Positions 16,683 through 27,080 of a stretch of 64,000 bases of DNA are shown piece by piece (position 1 is the first letter of the stretch; every line of letters starts with the position of its first letter). Both the position numbers and the translations under genes were made by a program. Where the stretch lies: positions 124,001-188,000 of the forward strand of contig NZ_LAKD02000040.1 of assembly GCF_000968685.2 (NCBI RefSeq). Reading direction: 5' to 3'. The DNA is from Streptomyces antioxidans. Its GTDB lineage: Bacteria; Actinomycetota; Actinomycetes; Streptomycetales; Streptomycetaceae. The notes under the pieces are model-generated. The model saw only the letters and a program-made list of their open reading frames with translations. It had not been told where the DNA came from and searched no databases.

Positions 16683-17132
16683 TCAGGTCTGGGCTGGCTT
16701 TTCGTCGGGCCTGTTCCTGCTCTGGTGTGGCACGACGACGATCTGGTACTCGTCCTCGTAGACGATCCTCCCCGGGTTGGACGAACGGACCATCCGGCAC
16801 TCGATGCCGTGAGCGGCAAGGATCTCCAGGTAGCCGTCCACCCGCCTGATCAGTTCCCGGGACGTGGATTTGAACCAGGCCGCCGCGCCGGGGTGGAGCT
16901 CGTGGTCGTAGACCGTCGGATCCACGGTCGAGGGGTCTGGATAGGCCGCGTTGTACCAGTCGTTGGTGGTCCGTCGGAAGCGTTCCTGGTCCGCGCTTAG
17001 CTTCCCGCTTCGGGCCAGGCCGTTGACCAGGCCGAACACACCGGAGAAGTGGCCGCGCTCGTTTCGGGTCGGGCTCTGGAAGCGGACGTAGGGGGTTTCG
17101 TCGACGGGTTCGCTCGCTTCGCCGGTTGTCAC
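16683..17132 (-). CDS. Hypothetical protein, 149 residues
   Basis: Starts at GTG 17132. Soluble, mixed charge, no membrane helix. FRRTTNDWYNAAYPDPSTVD and AAAWFKSTSRELIRRVDGYL suggest helices, and CRMVRSSNPGRIVYEDEYQI a strand pair that recalls the end of small RelE-like or ADP-ribosylation folds, but this is not enough for a call. It is divergent from the XRE gene at 17382 with a G-rich spacer between them; a toxin-antitoxin link is possible but unproven. Confidence 0.6.
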   Translation of the reverse strand: MTTGEASEPVDETPYVRFQSPTRNERGHFSGVFGLVNGLARSGKLSADQERFRRTTNDWYNAAYPDPSTVDPTVYDHELHPGAAAWFKSTSRELIRRVDGYLEILAAHGIECRMVRSSNPGRIVYEDEYQIVVVPHQSRNRPDEKPAQT

Positions 17133-17179
17133 GGTGTGGATGTTACGGACGGGGGCGAGGGGTGTCGTTCGCTTGGTGG

Positions 17180-17300
17180 GGGTGGTTGGTGGGTGGATCT
17201 GGCTGAAAAGGTATGGGTGGAGTGTTCGTGCAGGTCAGGGGCGCGGGGTCGGGTGGTTGGAGGGTTGGTGGGGGGTGGGAAGGCGGGAAGTGGGCTTTTA
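17180..17300 (+). other. G-tract cluster with G-quadruplex potential
   Basis: The plus strand holds many runs of three or more G with short loops (for example ggggcgcggggtcgggtgg at about 17239), in the spacer between the divergent genes at 17132 and 17382. It may form a quadruplex in the promoter of the XRE gene. Confidence 0.45.
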
Positions 17301-17381
17301 GTTGTAGCTAAAGGTGGGAAGCTTCTAATGAGGGCGTTCGAAGCCCGAGGTCGGCACCATGCGCTGGGAGGTTGATGAAGC

Positions 17382-17708
17382 GTGCCGTGGAAGAGCAAGG
17401 GCGCGAGGACGGAGGCCGCCGACCACTCGGGGGCACGGTTGGCGCGTCAGGCCACTGTGGAGGTCGCCGGGTTGCTGGGCAAGCGTGGCATGAGCCGCAC
17501 TGACCTCGCCCGGCTCATGGACGTCAGCCCGGGGCGAGTGAGCCAAATCCTCTCCGGGGACGAGAATCTGACGCTGCGCAGCCTCGCTGCCGTGGCCGAT
17601 GCGCTGGAGCTGGACATCAAGATCAGTTTTGTGCAGCCCAAGGACGACGGGGCTCAGCGGCCGCATGGGCTGGGCGATGGGTCCGATGCCTTTGTCTACG
17701 CTCCGTGA
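17382..17708 (+). CDS. XRE-family transcriptional regulator
   Basis: 108 residues from GTG 17382. The HTH is MSRTDLARLMDVSPGRVSQI followed by LSGDENLTLRSLAAVADALE, a standard Cro/C1 fold, and then a strand LDIKISFV as in antitoxin-like XRE proteins. A second start at ATG 17490 would remove only the flexible N-terminus. No RelE/HigB gene stands next to it in the same direction; the divergent 16683 gene is the only candidate partner. Confidence 0.78.
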   Translation: MPWKSKGARTEAADHSGARLARQATVEVAGLLGKRGMSRTDLARLMDVSPGRVSQILSGDENLTLRSLAAVADALELDIKISFVQPKDDGAQRPHGLGDGSDAFVYAP

Positions 17709-17772
17709 AGGCATCTGGGTGTGCGGGGTGCGTCCCTGACGGGCGTCGTGGTGGGTGGTGTGCCGCGCCACG

Positions 17773-18570
17773 TCAGGGGTGCGAGGTGCCCGTCGTGGCG
17801 AGGGGGCGTACCGCCAGCGCCTCGTCCCGCAGCCGCATGAGCTCGCGGTCGCCGCTCCGCTTCCCGGTGCGGTAGCCGAACTCCAGCATGCGTACGCAGG
17901 CGTCCATGGCCATCGCCAGGGTCTGGCGGCGGTCCTCCGCCTCCTCCCGGGTCGGGGCGTGCAGCTCCGGCGGGAACTCCTGGACCTCTCGCTGTCGGCA
18001 CTTCGCCTCGATGTCGGCCTCGACCTTGGCCGCGTCGTCCAGGAGCTGGTCCACCTCCTCGTACAGGGTGTTGATCGTCGTCCTGTCCTTGGCCGCGGGG
18101 GCGCAGCCACGCAGGTGGAGGCGGGCCTCGAAGGCGAACATGCGCAATTGGGCCACGTTCTCGAAGTCCCTGACCAGGCGGTGGCAGTGGAGGTACATGT
18201 CATGGACCAGCCGCCGTTCCAGCTCGCTCAGCAGCACCGCGATGCCCAGCGTGATCACGGCCACAAAGGGCGGCGTGGACTGCTGGTTCTGCTGCTGACG
18301 GACGCGAGGTGCCAGGGCCCCGCCCGCCGCCGCAGCGGCCACGGCGGGAGGCACATCGGCGGCGTGCGGCAGCAGCAGGGCGATGGTGAGCAGCGCCGCC
18401 GCGCAGGTGCAGACGATGATTCCGCAGCACAGTGACGCCGACCTTACGGTTCCCAGCAGGCGCCCCTTGTCGGCGAAACGGTGGACCAGCGAGATCCAGG
18501 TGACCAGGGCGCAGACCCCTATGGGTAACGCGATGTCCGCGAACCACCCCTGTGCATAGAGCTCGTGCAA
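17773..18570 (-). CDS. Membrane protein with C-terminal coiled-coil-like domain
   Basis: Starts at TTG 18570, four bases after GGGGGGAG. Three hydrophobic helices are visible: ALPIGVCALVTWISLVH, LCCGIIVCTCAAALLTIALL and PPFVAVITLGIAVLLSEL. The ~150 residues after them are charged and helical (YEEVDQLLDDAAKVEADIEA) and should be cytoplasmic. A short Gln-rich loop (RQQQNQQ) precedes the third helix. No family recognised; it looks like a Streptomyces conserved hypothetical. Confidence 0.65.
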   Translation of the reverse strand: MHELYAQGWFADIALPIGVCALVTWISLVHRFADKGRLLGTVRSASLCCGIIVCTCAAALLTIALLLPHAADVPPAVAAAAAGGALAPRVRQQQNQQSTPPFVAVITLGIAVLLSELERRLVHDMYLHCHRLVRDFENVAQLRMFAFEARLHLRGCAPAAKDRTTINTLYEEVDQLLDDAAKVEADIEAKCRQREVQEFPPELHAPTREEAEDRRQTLAMAMDACVRMLEFGYRTGKRSGDRELMRLRDEALAVRPLATTGTSHP

Positions 18571-19073
18571 TGCTCCCCCCTGGTCGCGCCTTGGTGCCGG
18601 TGCGCCGGAGGCGGTCGGCCGGTCACCGGGCCCTGGTTACGGGGGTCCGGTCACACCCGGTACCGGGCCGCGGCCATGGAGCACCCGGTTACGGAGCACT
18701 GGTCACGGGCACCGACCGCGGGGAGGCGGGTATCCCTTCACTGTCGGCCCCGTGGGCGGGAGCACCGGCGCGTGGGCGCGTGGTTCCCGCGCCGTTCGGT
18801 CGGTCCCCGCGCCGCCTGGTCCCTACGCGTTTCGGTCCCCGCGCCTTCGGGTTGCCGTGTCTTCCGCTTGCCGTGCCTTCCGGCTGCCGTGTCTTCCGGT
18901 TCCTGTACGGAGCGCCTCGTCGCGTGGTCACGATAGTGCTCCTCGTTCCCCTAGCGCACGGCCCCCCGTCCGCGTACCGCTGGATCGCGCCGCCTCTGGC
19001 ACTCCCGCGATACGTCTGTCGCCGCCGCTCCGTTCATCCGGCCCGGGGGTCCCGCCTGGCGTCAGGCCGGGCG
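18571..19073. other. Intergenic region with degenerate short repeats
   Basis: About 500 bases, no supported gene. Between 18840 and 18905 an imperfect unit close to ccttccggctgccgtgt repeats about four times, and ggtcacggg-like words occur at 18620-18710. No promoter or terminator is clear. Confidence 0.4.
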
Positions 19074-20201
19074 TCAGGCACACGCGTCCGGGGGCTGGAG
19101 GTGGCGGGCGGCGCTGCGGGCCGCGGAGGCCACCGTGGCGCGGGCCTCGCGCGCGGGCAGGCCGGTGTCCAGCGCGGCCTCGATCAGCGCGGGGGCCAAC
19201 TCCGGCCCCGCGCCCGTCTCGTAGGCGCGGCAGGCGGCCCAGAACAGCCGGTCGTTGCGCTGGCCCTCCCGTGAGGCGCGGACGAACCGTACGAGCCCTT
19301 CCAGGGCCGCGGGATGCGGCTCGGGGAACGACGGGCCGGGGCGGTACGAGCGGTCCTGCGCCGGGCGCGACGGCGTGAGCAGGCGCAACAGGGCGGACGG
19401 GACCGGGGCCGGGGCCCACGCGGGGGAGCCGGGCGCGAGGCGATAGCTGCCGTGCGAGGCGTACGAGCCCGGGCCGACGAGATAGCCGCCCAGCCCACGG
19501 ATGTCGATGCCGGGGGCCAGCCGTCCGGCGGAGTTGGGGACGGCGAGGCCCGGTGGGCCGCACAGCCACAGATGGCGCCCGCCGCTCGGGGTGAGCACGG
19601 TGACCGTACGGGGGATGGCGAAGCCATGCTCGCGGGCCAGCCCGGCGAGGGCGGCCAGACCGTCCGTGTGGTCCTTACGGTTGGCATCGGGACTCCCGGC
19701 CGTCCTGCCCGGCTTGGCCGTTCCGTCTGCCTTGGCTGTCCTGACTGCCTTGGCCGTTCCGGCCCGCTCGGTCACCCCGACCGCCCGGGCCGCCCCGGCC
19801 CTCTCGGGCCCCTCGACCCCGGCGTCCTTGTCGCTCGTTCCCCCGGATCCCTGGGGACTGCCGGGCGCTCCCGGCATACCGGGCCGCACTCTCCTGAGAT
19901 CGAGGTCGAGGCCGATGAGGTGGTACGGAGCGCATCCGCAGGCGATGCCATAGCCGGTGGCCCAGGGGGCGGCCGCGAACAGGGCGCGGATCCCGTCCGG
20001 GTCTGCCGAGGCGTCATGGACTCCGTGGCCCAGGCGGCCGCATTCGCCACGGCATGGCAACGGCGCCGGGTCGTGGTGGTGAGGGGAGCGCACGGCGGGC
20101 AGCTTCGCGCGGGTCAGCGGGATCACGCGGAAACCGTGGGCCGCGGCGGTCAGGGCGTGGGCGAGGGCATGGGCGAGTGCGGGATTCGCCATGTCACCCA
20201 T
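19074..20201 (-). CDS. Bifunctional DNA primase/polymerase-like protein
   Basis: 375 residues. The N-terminal domain has HGFRVIPLTRAKLPAV, then IGLDLDL (metal-binding DxD of the prim-pol fold) and PSGGRHLWLC further on; these are marks of archaeo-eukaryotic primase-polymerases found in actinobacterial prophages and chromosomes. Between DLDL and the rest lies an Ala/Gly/Arg-rich insert (about residues 103-165) unusual for the family. The C-terminus (EGQRNDRLFWAACRAYETGA, EARATVASAARSA) is the helical tail of the family. ATG 20192 is an alternative start. No helicase gene is next to it. Confidence 0.75.
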   Translation of the reverse strand: MGDMANPALAHALAHALTAAAHGFRVIPLTRAKLPAVRSPHHHDPAPLPCRGECGRLGHGVHDASADPDGIRALFAAAPWATGYGIACGCAPYHLIGLDLDLRRVRPGMPGAPGSPQGSGGTSDKDAGVEGPERAGAARAVGVTERAGTAKAVRTAKADGTAKPGRTAGSPDANRKDHTDGLAALAGLAREHGFAIPRTVTVLTPSGGRHLWLCGPPGLAVPNSAGRLAPGIDIRGLGGYLVGPGSYASHGSYRLAPGSPAWAPAPVPSALLRLLTPSRPAQDRSYRPGPSFPEPHPAALEGLVRFVRASREGQRNDRLFWAACRAYETGAGPELAPALIEAALDTGLPAREARATVASAARSAARHLQPPDACA

Positions 20202-20770
20202 TTTCGGACAAGTGTTCGGTAATGGGAAGAGGGCTCGGCAAGTCGCCGAGGATGGCCGAAATGATGTGGAACGGAGCCTCTCGTGAGGCTCGCCCCACGG
20301 CCGGGTGAGGCGGTGCGCCGGGCGCACCGGCGCGATGCGGGGAGTGGGGGTGCATGGGGTGTTTAAAACAGGTTCATCATGCTTGCGTGGTAATTCCAGT
20401 GGTCCGCACGCATCGTCCGGGAATCGGTGGGCAACTCTGCTTCCGCGACCTTCCGCGACCCTCCGCGCTCCTTCGGGGCCTCGGGGAGGTCATCGCGGGA
20501 GTCGGAGGATCGGAGGAATCGAGATGGCGGGCATCCGCACGGGCCCCGGCCGCACCTTCGCCGTGCCACCGTTCGCCGCGTCCAGGGCGGGGCGCGGTTC
20601 CCGGTATCCGTCCCGCTCGCACGGCGGTCCCCGGAATCTGCCCCGCTCGCATGGGGGCAGGTCGCCACCATCGCGAGCGCGCGTAAGGGAAACGCCGAAG
20701 CGGTGCGATGTCCGATCGATCTGAGTGAGCCGTGGTGATTCATTGAGCGAAACGGGACGGGTGAGGTCGT
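20202..20770. other. Intergenic region with no supported gene
   Basis: About 570 bases. Frames on both strands are Arg/Ser/Pro-rich and not protein-like. ccccgctcgc and cccgctcgcacgg words repeat near 20605-20650. The end holds the hairpin at 20771. Confidence 0.35.
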
Positions 20771-20810
20771 ACGGTCGCGCGATGGCGTAGCAACGCCATC
20801 GCGCGACCGT
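20771..20810. terminator. Perfect 17-base-pair hairpin
   Basis: Arms 20771-20787 and 20794-20810 pair without mismatch around tagcaa. There is no T-run. It may stop reading from either side, or act as a regulatory palindrome 30 bases before the promoter of the MaoC operon. Confidence 0.6.
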
Positions 20811-20841
20811 GCGTGGTGCCCCCGTGCTTCGGCGTACGTTC

Positions 20842-20876
20842 TTGACAGCGTCGATTTATCTGACGGATAGTCAGAT
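20842..20876 (+). promoter_or_regulatory. Promoter with overlapping palindromic operator
   Basis: TTGACA (20842-20847), 17 bases, then GGATAG (20865-20870). The palindrome ATCTGAC-GGATA-GTCAGAT (20858-20876) covers the -10. The form suits a TetR-type repressor. It drives the operon from 20911. Confidence 0.7.
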
Positions 20877-20910
20877 TGCTTTCTACGGCAGACATGCGGC
20901 AGGGGAAGCG

Positions 20911-21873
20911 ATGACACGTGATGACCTGGACGTTGATCCGGACGAGCTGTACGGACGGCTGAAGGCGTACGAGGGGCGGACGGCCGCGAGCGGCGGCACG
21001 GGCAGGGACCCCGTCAACGAGCCCATGATCAGGCACTGGTGCGAGGCGATGGGCGACACCAACCCCGCCTATCCGGCCGTCGCGCCGCCCACGATGCTCC
21101 AGGCGTGGACGATGGGCGGGCTGGCCGGGCACCCCGGCGGTTCGGCCCGCTCTGAGGCGTACGACGAGCTGCTGGCGCTGCTCGACGACGTGGGCTGCAC
21201 CTCGGTGGTGGCCACCGACTGCGAGCAGGAGTACCCGCGACCGCTGCGCCCCGGCGACCGGGTCACCTTCGACGCGGTCATCGAGTCGGTGTCACCGCGC
21301 AAGACCACCAGGCTGGGCACCGGGTACTTCGTCACCACCCGCATGAACGTCCGCGCCGGGGACGGGGAGCTGGTCGGCACCCACCGCTTCCGCATCCTCA
21401 AGTACGCACCCGCCCGACCCAAGAACGCGCCAAAGCCGGAACCGGCGCCAAAGCCGGGGCTTACGGCTGACCCTGCCCGCCGCCCCCGCCCCGTCATCAA
21501 CCGCGACAACGCCGGTTTCTGGGAAGGCGTCGCCCGGCACCAGCTGCTCATCCAGCGCTGCCTGGACTGCGCCACTCCGCGTTTCCCCTGGCTGCCGGGG
21601 TGCGGCGCGTGCGGCTCCCTGCGGTGGGAGGCGTTCGAGGCGTCCGGCACCGGCACGGTGTTCAGCTATGTGGTCATGCACCATCCGCCCTTCCCCGCCT
21701 TCGACCCGCCCTACGCGGTCGCCCTGATCGAGCTCGCGGAGGGCGTGCGGATGGTCAGCGGCATCACCGGGGTGCCGTACGACAAGGTGCGCATCGGCAT
21801 GCCCGTCGAGCTGGAGTTCCTGCGTGTGGACGAGGAGCTGGAGCTGCCGGTGTTCCGGGGTGCGGAGGCGTGA
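20911..21873 (+). CDS. MaoC-like hydratase fused to DUF35 OB-fold domain
   Basis: 320 residues from ATG 20911 after GGGGAAG. Residues 1-165 are a MaoC-like hot-dog domain (EPMIRHWCEAMGDTNPAYP); residues about 195-320 are a DUF35 domain with a rubredoxin-like zinc site CLDCATPRFPWLPGCGACGS followed by an OB-fold (GTVFSYVVMHHPPFPAFDPP). Actinobacteria use the same pair in ChsH2-type proteins of the steroid side-chain path, where MaoC hydrates the enoyl-CoA and DUF35 docks the aldolase. The next two genes are the matching partners, so I infer the same kind of complex; the substrate need not be a steroid. Confidence 0.82.
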   Translation: MTRDDLDVDPDELYGRLKAYEGRTAASGGTGRDPVNEPMIRHWCEAMGDTNPAYPAVAPPTMLQAWTMGGLAGHPGGSARSEAYDELLALLDDVGCTSVVATDCEQEYPRPLRPGDRVTFDAVIESVSPRKTTRLGTGYFVTTRMNVRAGDGELVGTHRFRILKYAPARPKNAPKPEPAPKPGLTADPARRPRPVINRDNAGFWEGVARHQLLIQRCLDCATPRFPWLPGCGACGSLRWEAFEASGTGTVFSYVVMHHPPFPAFDPPYAVALIELAEGVRMVSGITGVPYDKVRIGMPVELEFLRVDEELELPVFRGAEA

Positions 21874-21897
21874 CCGATGACGCGAGGAGGCGGTCGT

Positions 21898-22392
21898 ATG
21901 ACGGCGCGTACGGGCGATGAGCTGCCCCCGTTGCGCATCCCGATCACCCGGACCCTGATCGTCGCGGGCGCCCTCGCGTCCCGGGACTACCAGGATGTGC
22001 ACCACGACGCCGAGGCGGCCAGGGAGAAGGGCTCCCCGGACATCTTCATGAACATCCTCACCACCAATGGGCTGGTCGGCCGGTACATCACCGATCACTT
22101 CGGGCCGCGGGCCCGGCTCCGTAAGGTCGCCATCCGGCTCGGAGCGCCCAACTACCCGGGCGATGAGATGGTGCTGACCGGCCAGATCACCTCGGTCGCG
22201 GAGGGCACGGCGGAGGTCGCCGTCATCGGTAAGAACGGCATCGGCCACCATGTGACCGGCACGGTCACGGTGCAGCTCCCCAGCGACGCCCCGGGAACCA
22301 CCGACGCCTCACGGACCGACGCCCCGGGAGCCATCGACGCCCCACGGACCGACGCCCCAAGGACCGCCACCACCCCGGACACCCCCCGATGA
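21898..22392 (+). CDS. MaoC-family hydratase subunit (ChsH1-like)
   Basis: ATG 21898 follows GAGGAGG at seven bases; ATG 21877 is less well placed. The core MaoC motif is SRDYQDVHHDAEAAREKGSP with the catalytic D-H pair, and PDIFMNILTTNGLVGRYITD follows. The last ~35 residues are an Asp/Ala/Thr/Pro-rich tail made of a repeated TDAP motif, not part of the fold. It should form a heteromer with the upstream protein. Overlap ATGA with the aldolase gene. Confidence 0.8.
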   Translation: MTARTGDELPPLRIPITRTLIVAGALASRDYQDVHHDAEAAREKGSPDIFMNILTTNGLVGRYITDHFGPRARLRKVAIRLGAPNYPGDEMVLTGQITSVAEGTAEVAVIGKNGIGHHVTGTVTVQLPSDAPGTTDASRTDAPGAIDAPRTDAPRTATTPDTPR

Positions 22393-23612
22393 GCGCCCGC
22401 AAGCCGGACACCCTGGGCGGCCGGGCCGCCATCGTCGGCATCGGCGCCACCGAGTTCTCCAAGGACTCGGGCCGCAGCGAGCTGAAGCTGGCCGTCGAGG
22501 CCGTCCAGGCGGCCCTGGACGACGCCGGACTCGCCCCGGCCGACGTGGACGGCCTGGTCACCTTCACCATGGACACCAGCCCCGAGATCACCGTGGCGCA
22601 GGCATGTGGCATCGGCGATCTCACCTTCTTCTCGCGCGTCCACTACGGCGGCGGCGCGGCCTGCGCCACCGTGCAGCAGGCAGCGCTCGCCGTCGCGACC
22701 GGCGTCGCCGAGGTCGTCGTCTGCTACCGCGCGTTCAACGAGCGCTCCGGGCGCCGCTTCGGCTCCGGCGTAGAGCACCGCGAGCCGTCCGCCGAGGGCG
22801 CCGCGCTCGGCTGGTCGCTGCCGTTCGGGCTGCTGACCCCGGCCTCGTGGGTCGCCATGGCCGCCCAGCGCTATCTGTATGCCTATGGGCTGAAACCCGA
22901 GGTTTTCGGCCATGTCGCCGTCACCGACCGCCGCCACGCCGCCACCAACCCGGCCGCGTACTTCCACGGCAAGCCGATCACCCTCGCCGAGCACGCCGCC
23001 TCCCGCTGGATCGTCGAGCCGCTGCGGCTGCTCGACTGCTGTCAGGAGACGGACGGCGGCCAGGCGATCGTGGTGACCAGCGTGGAGCGCGCGCGTGACC
23101 TGCCGCGCCCGCCCGCGGTGATCACGGCGGCGGCGCAGGGCGCGGGCCGTGGCCAGGAGCAGATGACGAGCTTCTACCGCGACGATCTGACCGGACTCCC
23201 CGAGATGGGGGTGGTCGCCGGTCAGCTGTGGCGCGCCAGCGGGCTGACCCCGGCCGACATCGACGTGGCCATCCTCTACGACCACTTCACGCCATTCGTA
23301 CTGATGCAGCTGGAGGAGTTCGGCTTCTGCGGGCGCGGTGAGGCGGCCGGATTCGTGGCCGGGGACGCGCTGCCGCTCAATACCCACGGCGGTCAGCTCG
23401 GTGAGGCCTATCTGCACGGGATGAACGGGATCGCCGAGGCCGTCCGCCAGATCCGCGGCAGCTCCGTCAACCAGGTGCCGGGGGCCGCCCGCGCCCTGGT
23501 CACCGCGGGCACCGGGGTACCGACATCCGGGCTTCTCCTCGGCGCAGACGGCTGCCACGCGCGCGTGTCGGCGGTATCGGGCCGCCGAGGTGCACCTTCA
23601 CTTGTCATATGA
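22389..23612 (+). CDS. Thiolase-like lipid-transfer protein / aldolase (Ltp2-like)
   Basis: 407 residues with the thiolase fold (AAIVGIGATEFSKDSGRSEL, VHYGGGAACATVQQAALAVA, NTHGGQLGEAYLHGMNGIAE). The GGGAAC segment replaces the reactive-Cys loop of true thiolases, and the C-terminal Cys/His loop differs. Ltp2 proteins cleave the hydrated side-chain CoA by retro-aldol reaction together with DUF35. Residues after LLLGADG form an extra tail of about 15 residues. The stop overlaps the next start (ATGA). Confidence 0.8.
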   Translation: MSARKPDTLGGRAAIVGIGATEFSKDSGRSELKLAVEAVQAALDDAGLAPADVDGLVTFTMDTSPEITVAQACGIGDLTFFSRVHYGGGAACATVQQAALAVATGVAEVVVCYRAFNERSGRRFGSGVEHREPSAEGAALGWSLPFGLLTPASWVAMAAQRYLYAYGLKPEVFGHVAVTDRRHAATNPAAYFHGKPITLAEHAASRWIVEPLRLLDCCQETDGGQAIVVTSVERARDLPRPPAVITAAAQGAGRGQEQMTSFYRDDLTGLPEMGVVAGQLWRASGLTPADIDVAILYDHFTPFVLMQLEEFGFCGRGEAAGFVAGDALPLNTHGGQLGEAYLHGMNGIAEAVRQIRGSSVNQVPGAARALVTAGTGVPTSGLLLGADGCHARVSAVSGRRGAPSLVI

Positions 23613-24496
23613 CCCGACGTAAGTACGGCAGAGGTAGCAGAGATAGGCGTCAGCACAGCGGAGGCGGCTGGCAGGTCACGCGCTGGGCCGCCGGACTGGC
23701 CGCGGCCCTGGCCACCGCGGTCGCCGGTGCCACCCCCGCCACCTCGGCGGAGGCCCTGCCCGACCCCCGCCCCCTGGGCGCCAAGGTCTTCAAGGGCTGG
23801 GCCCTCGACACCTGCCATGCGCCGTCCCTCGCCACCCTGCGCGCGTGGAACAGCTCCCGATACCGCGCCGTCGGCGTCTACTACGCGGGCCGCGGCCGGG
23901 CCTGCGCCAGCCAGCCCAACCTCACCGTCTCCTGGATGCGCGGCGTCAAGAAGATGAAGTGGCACGTGCTGCCCATCTTCGTCGGATCCCAGTCGCCCTG
24001 CGTCCGCAGCGCCAACAAGAAGCACGTGCCCATCGGCGGCAAGCCGTTCGCCCAGGGGCAGACGGAGGGCAAGGACGCGGTGGCGCGCGCCAAGGCGCTG
24101 TCCCTGAAGAAGCGCAGCGCGCTCTACCTCGACATGGAGGCGTACGACCTGAAGCGCACGAGCTGCGCCGCCAAGACGCTCTCGTTCATCCGTGGCTGGA
24201 ACCGCGAGGTCCGCTCGCGCGGCTTCTTCCCCGGCTTCTACAGCAGCGCCGAGTCCGGGGTGCGCCATATGGAGCAGGTCCGCCGGGCCGGGGTCCATGA
24301 CCTGCCCTCCGTGATGTGGTTCGCGCGCTGGAGCGGGAAGCCGTCGCTGTCCGGGGAGAAGCGGCTGGCCAAGAGCGCGTGGAATCCGCACCGCCGCATC
24401 CACCAGTACCGGGGCAACGTCGATGTGACCCACGGCGGCCGGACGCTGCGCATCGACCGCAACAAGGTGGACGCGCCGGTCGCGATCATCAACTGA
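23609..24496 (+). CDS. Secreted DUF1906 (glycoside-hydrolase-like) protein
   Basis: 295 residues. A basic N-terminus and the hydrophobic stretch AAGLAAALATAVAGATPATS make a signal peptide with likely cleavage after TSA. The domain begins at GWALDTCHAPSLATLRAW and continues with YRAVGVYYAGRGRA, ALYLDMEAYD and GFFPGFYSSAESGV; this is the DUF1906 (Rv2525c-like) TIM barrel, related to glycoside hydrolases such as GH25. DMEAY keeps an acidic pair. It is translationally coupled to the aldolase gene, but its own function in the cell wall may be unrelated. Confidence 0.78.
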   Translation: MTRRKYGRGSRDRRQHSGGGWQVTRWAAGLAAALATAVAGATPATSAEALPDPRPLGAKVFKGWALDTCHAPSLATLRAWNSSRYRAVGVYYAGRGRACASQPNLTVSWMRGVKKMKWHVLPIFVGSQSPCVRSANKKHVPIGGKPFAQGQTEGKDAVARAKALSLKKRSALYLDMEAYDLKRTSCAAKTLSFIRGWNREVRSRGFFPGFYSSAESGVRHMEQVRRAGVHDLPSVMWFARWSGKPSLSGEKRLAKSAWNPHRRIHQYRGNVDVTHGGRTLRIDRNKVDAPVAIIN

Positions 24497-24508
24497 GCAC
24501 CGGCGGAT

Positions 24509-24570
24509 CGCCCTCGGGAAGCCCGTAGGCCGCCCTCGGGAAGCCCGTGGGACGCCCTCGGGAAGAACCC
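24509..24570. repeat. 22-base tandem repeat
   Basis: Two full copies and one partial copy of a unit that starts cgccctcgggaagcccgt lie between the DUF1906 gene and the sigma-factor gene. Confidence 0.75.
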
Positions 24571-24696
24571 TGACCCGCTGACCGCCCCCTCCCCCCGCAG
24601 GAGGTGGTGCCAGCACCACCCGTACAACCTGAGGCTGATTGCCCTTCGGCACTTATGGCCGATCCGCTCCGACCTGCTCGCTCCTAGCGTTGAGCC

Positions 24697-25227
24697 ATGA
24701 CCACGACCGTGTGCACAGGCGTATCCGCCGCCGCGTTCCCGTCGTTCACTTCGTACGTACGGGCGCGGGGGCCCGTGCTGCTGCGCACCGCCCGCTCGCT
24801 GACCTCCAACGCGTGCGACGCCGAGGATCTGCTGCAGACCGCGCTGGCCAAGACCTATCTGGCGTGGGAGCGCATCGAGGACCACAACGCGCTGGACGGC
24901 TATGTGCGGCGCGCCCTGGTCAACACCAGGACCTCGCAGTGGCGCAAGCGCAAGATCGACGAATTCGTCTGCGAGGAGCTGCCCGAGCGCGAGACGGTGC
25001 CCGCGCCGGACCCCGCAGAACGGCAGGTGCTCCGCGACGCGCTGTGGCGGGCCGTACTGCGGCTGCCTGACCGTCAGCGGGCGATGGTCGTCCTCAGGTA
25101 TTACGAGGACCTGAGCGAGGCGCAGACGGCGGAGGTGCTCGGGGTGTCCGTCGGCACCGTCAAGAGCGCGGTCTCGCGCGCCCTCGGCAAGCTCCGCGAG
25201 GATCCGGAGCTCGGCCACGCGGCATGA
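24697..25227 (+). CDS. SigE-family ECF RNA polymerase sigma factor
   Basis: 176 residues. Region 2 is SYVRARGPVLLRTARSLTSN with DAEDLLQTALAKTYLAWERI; region 4 is LPDRQRAMVVLRYYEDLSEA and QTAEVLGVSVGTVKSAVSRA. This is the SigE/SACE_1901-like subgroup common in Streptomyces. No anti-sigma gene follows; the next gene is an acyl-CoA ligase. Upstream, at 24600-24690, the DNA is rich in CTG/GAT words but no obvious ECF promoter (AAC...) was seen. Confidence 0.85.
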   Translation: MTTTVCTGVSAAAFPSFTSYVRARGPVLLRTARSLTSNACDAEDLLQTALAKTYLAWERIEDHNALDGYVRRALVNTRTSQWRKRKIDEFVCEELPERETVPAPDPAERQVLRDALWRAVLRLPDRQRAMVVLRYYEDLSEAQTAEVLGVSVGTVKSAVSRALGKLREDPELGHAA

Positions 25228-25421
25228 TCGCCCGACCGGCACGCGATGGCGGCCTATGGCGGCCGACCGGCGAAGCGCCAGGGGAACCGAGGGAGACCGA
25301 GGGGGACCGACAGGAACCGACAGGGACCGACGGGGTCCGGGGGTAGTGACATACCAGCTGGTCGGCTGCAGAATCGGCGGCACCTCAAACCCGCGCGTAA
25401 CCGGAACCTGGAGGCGCCCCG

Positions 25422-27077
<1,656 letters not shown>

Positions 27078-27080
27078 GGA

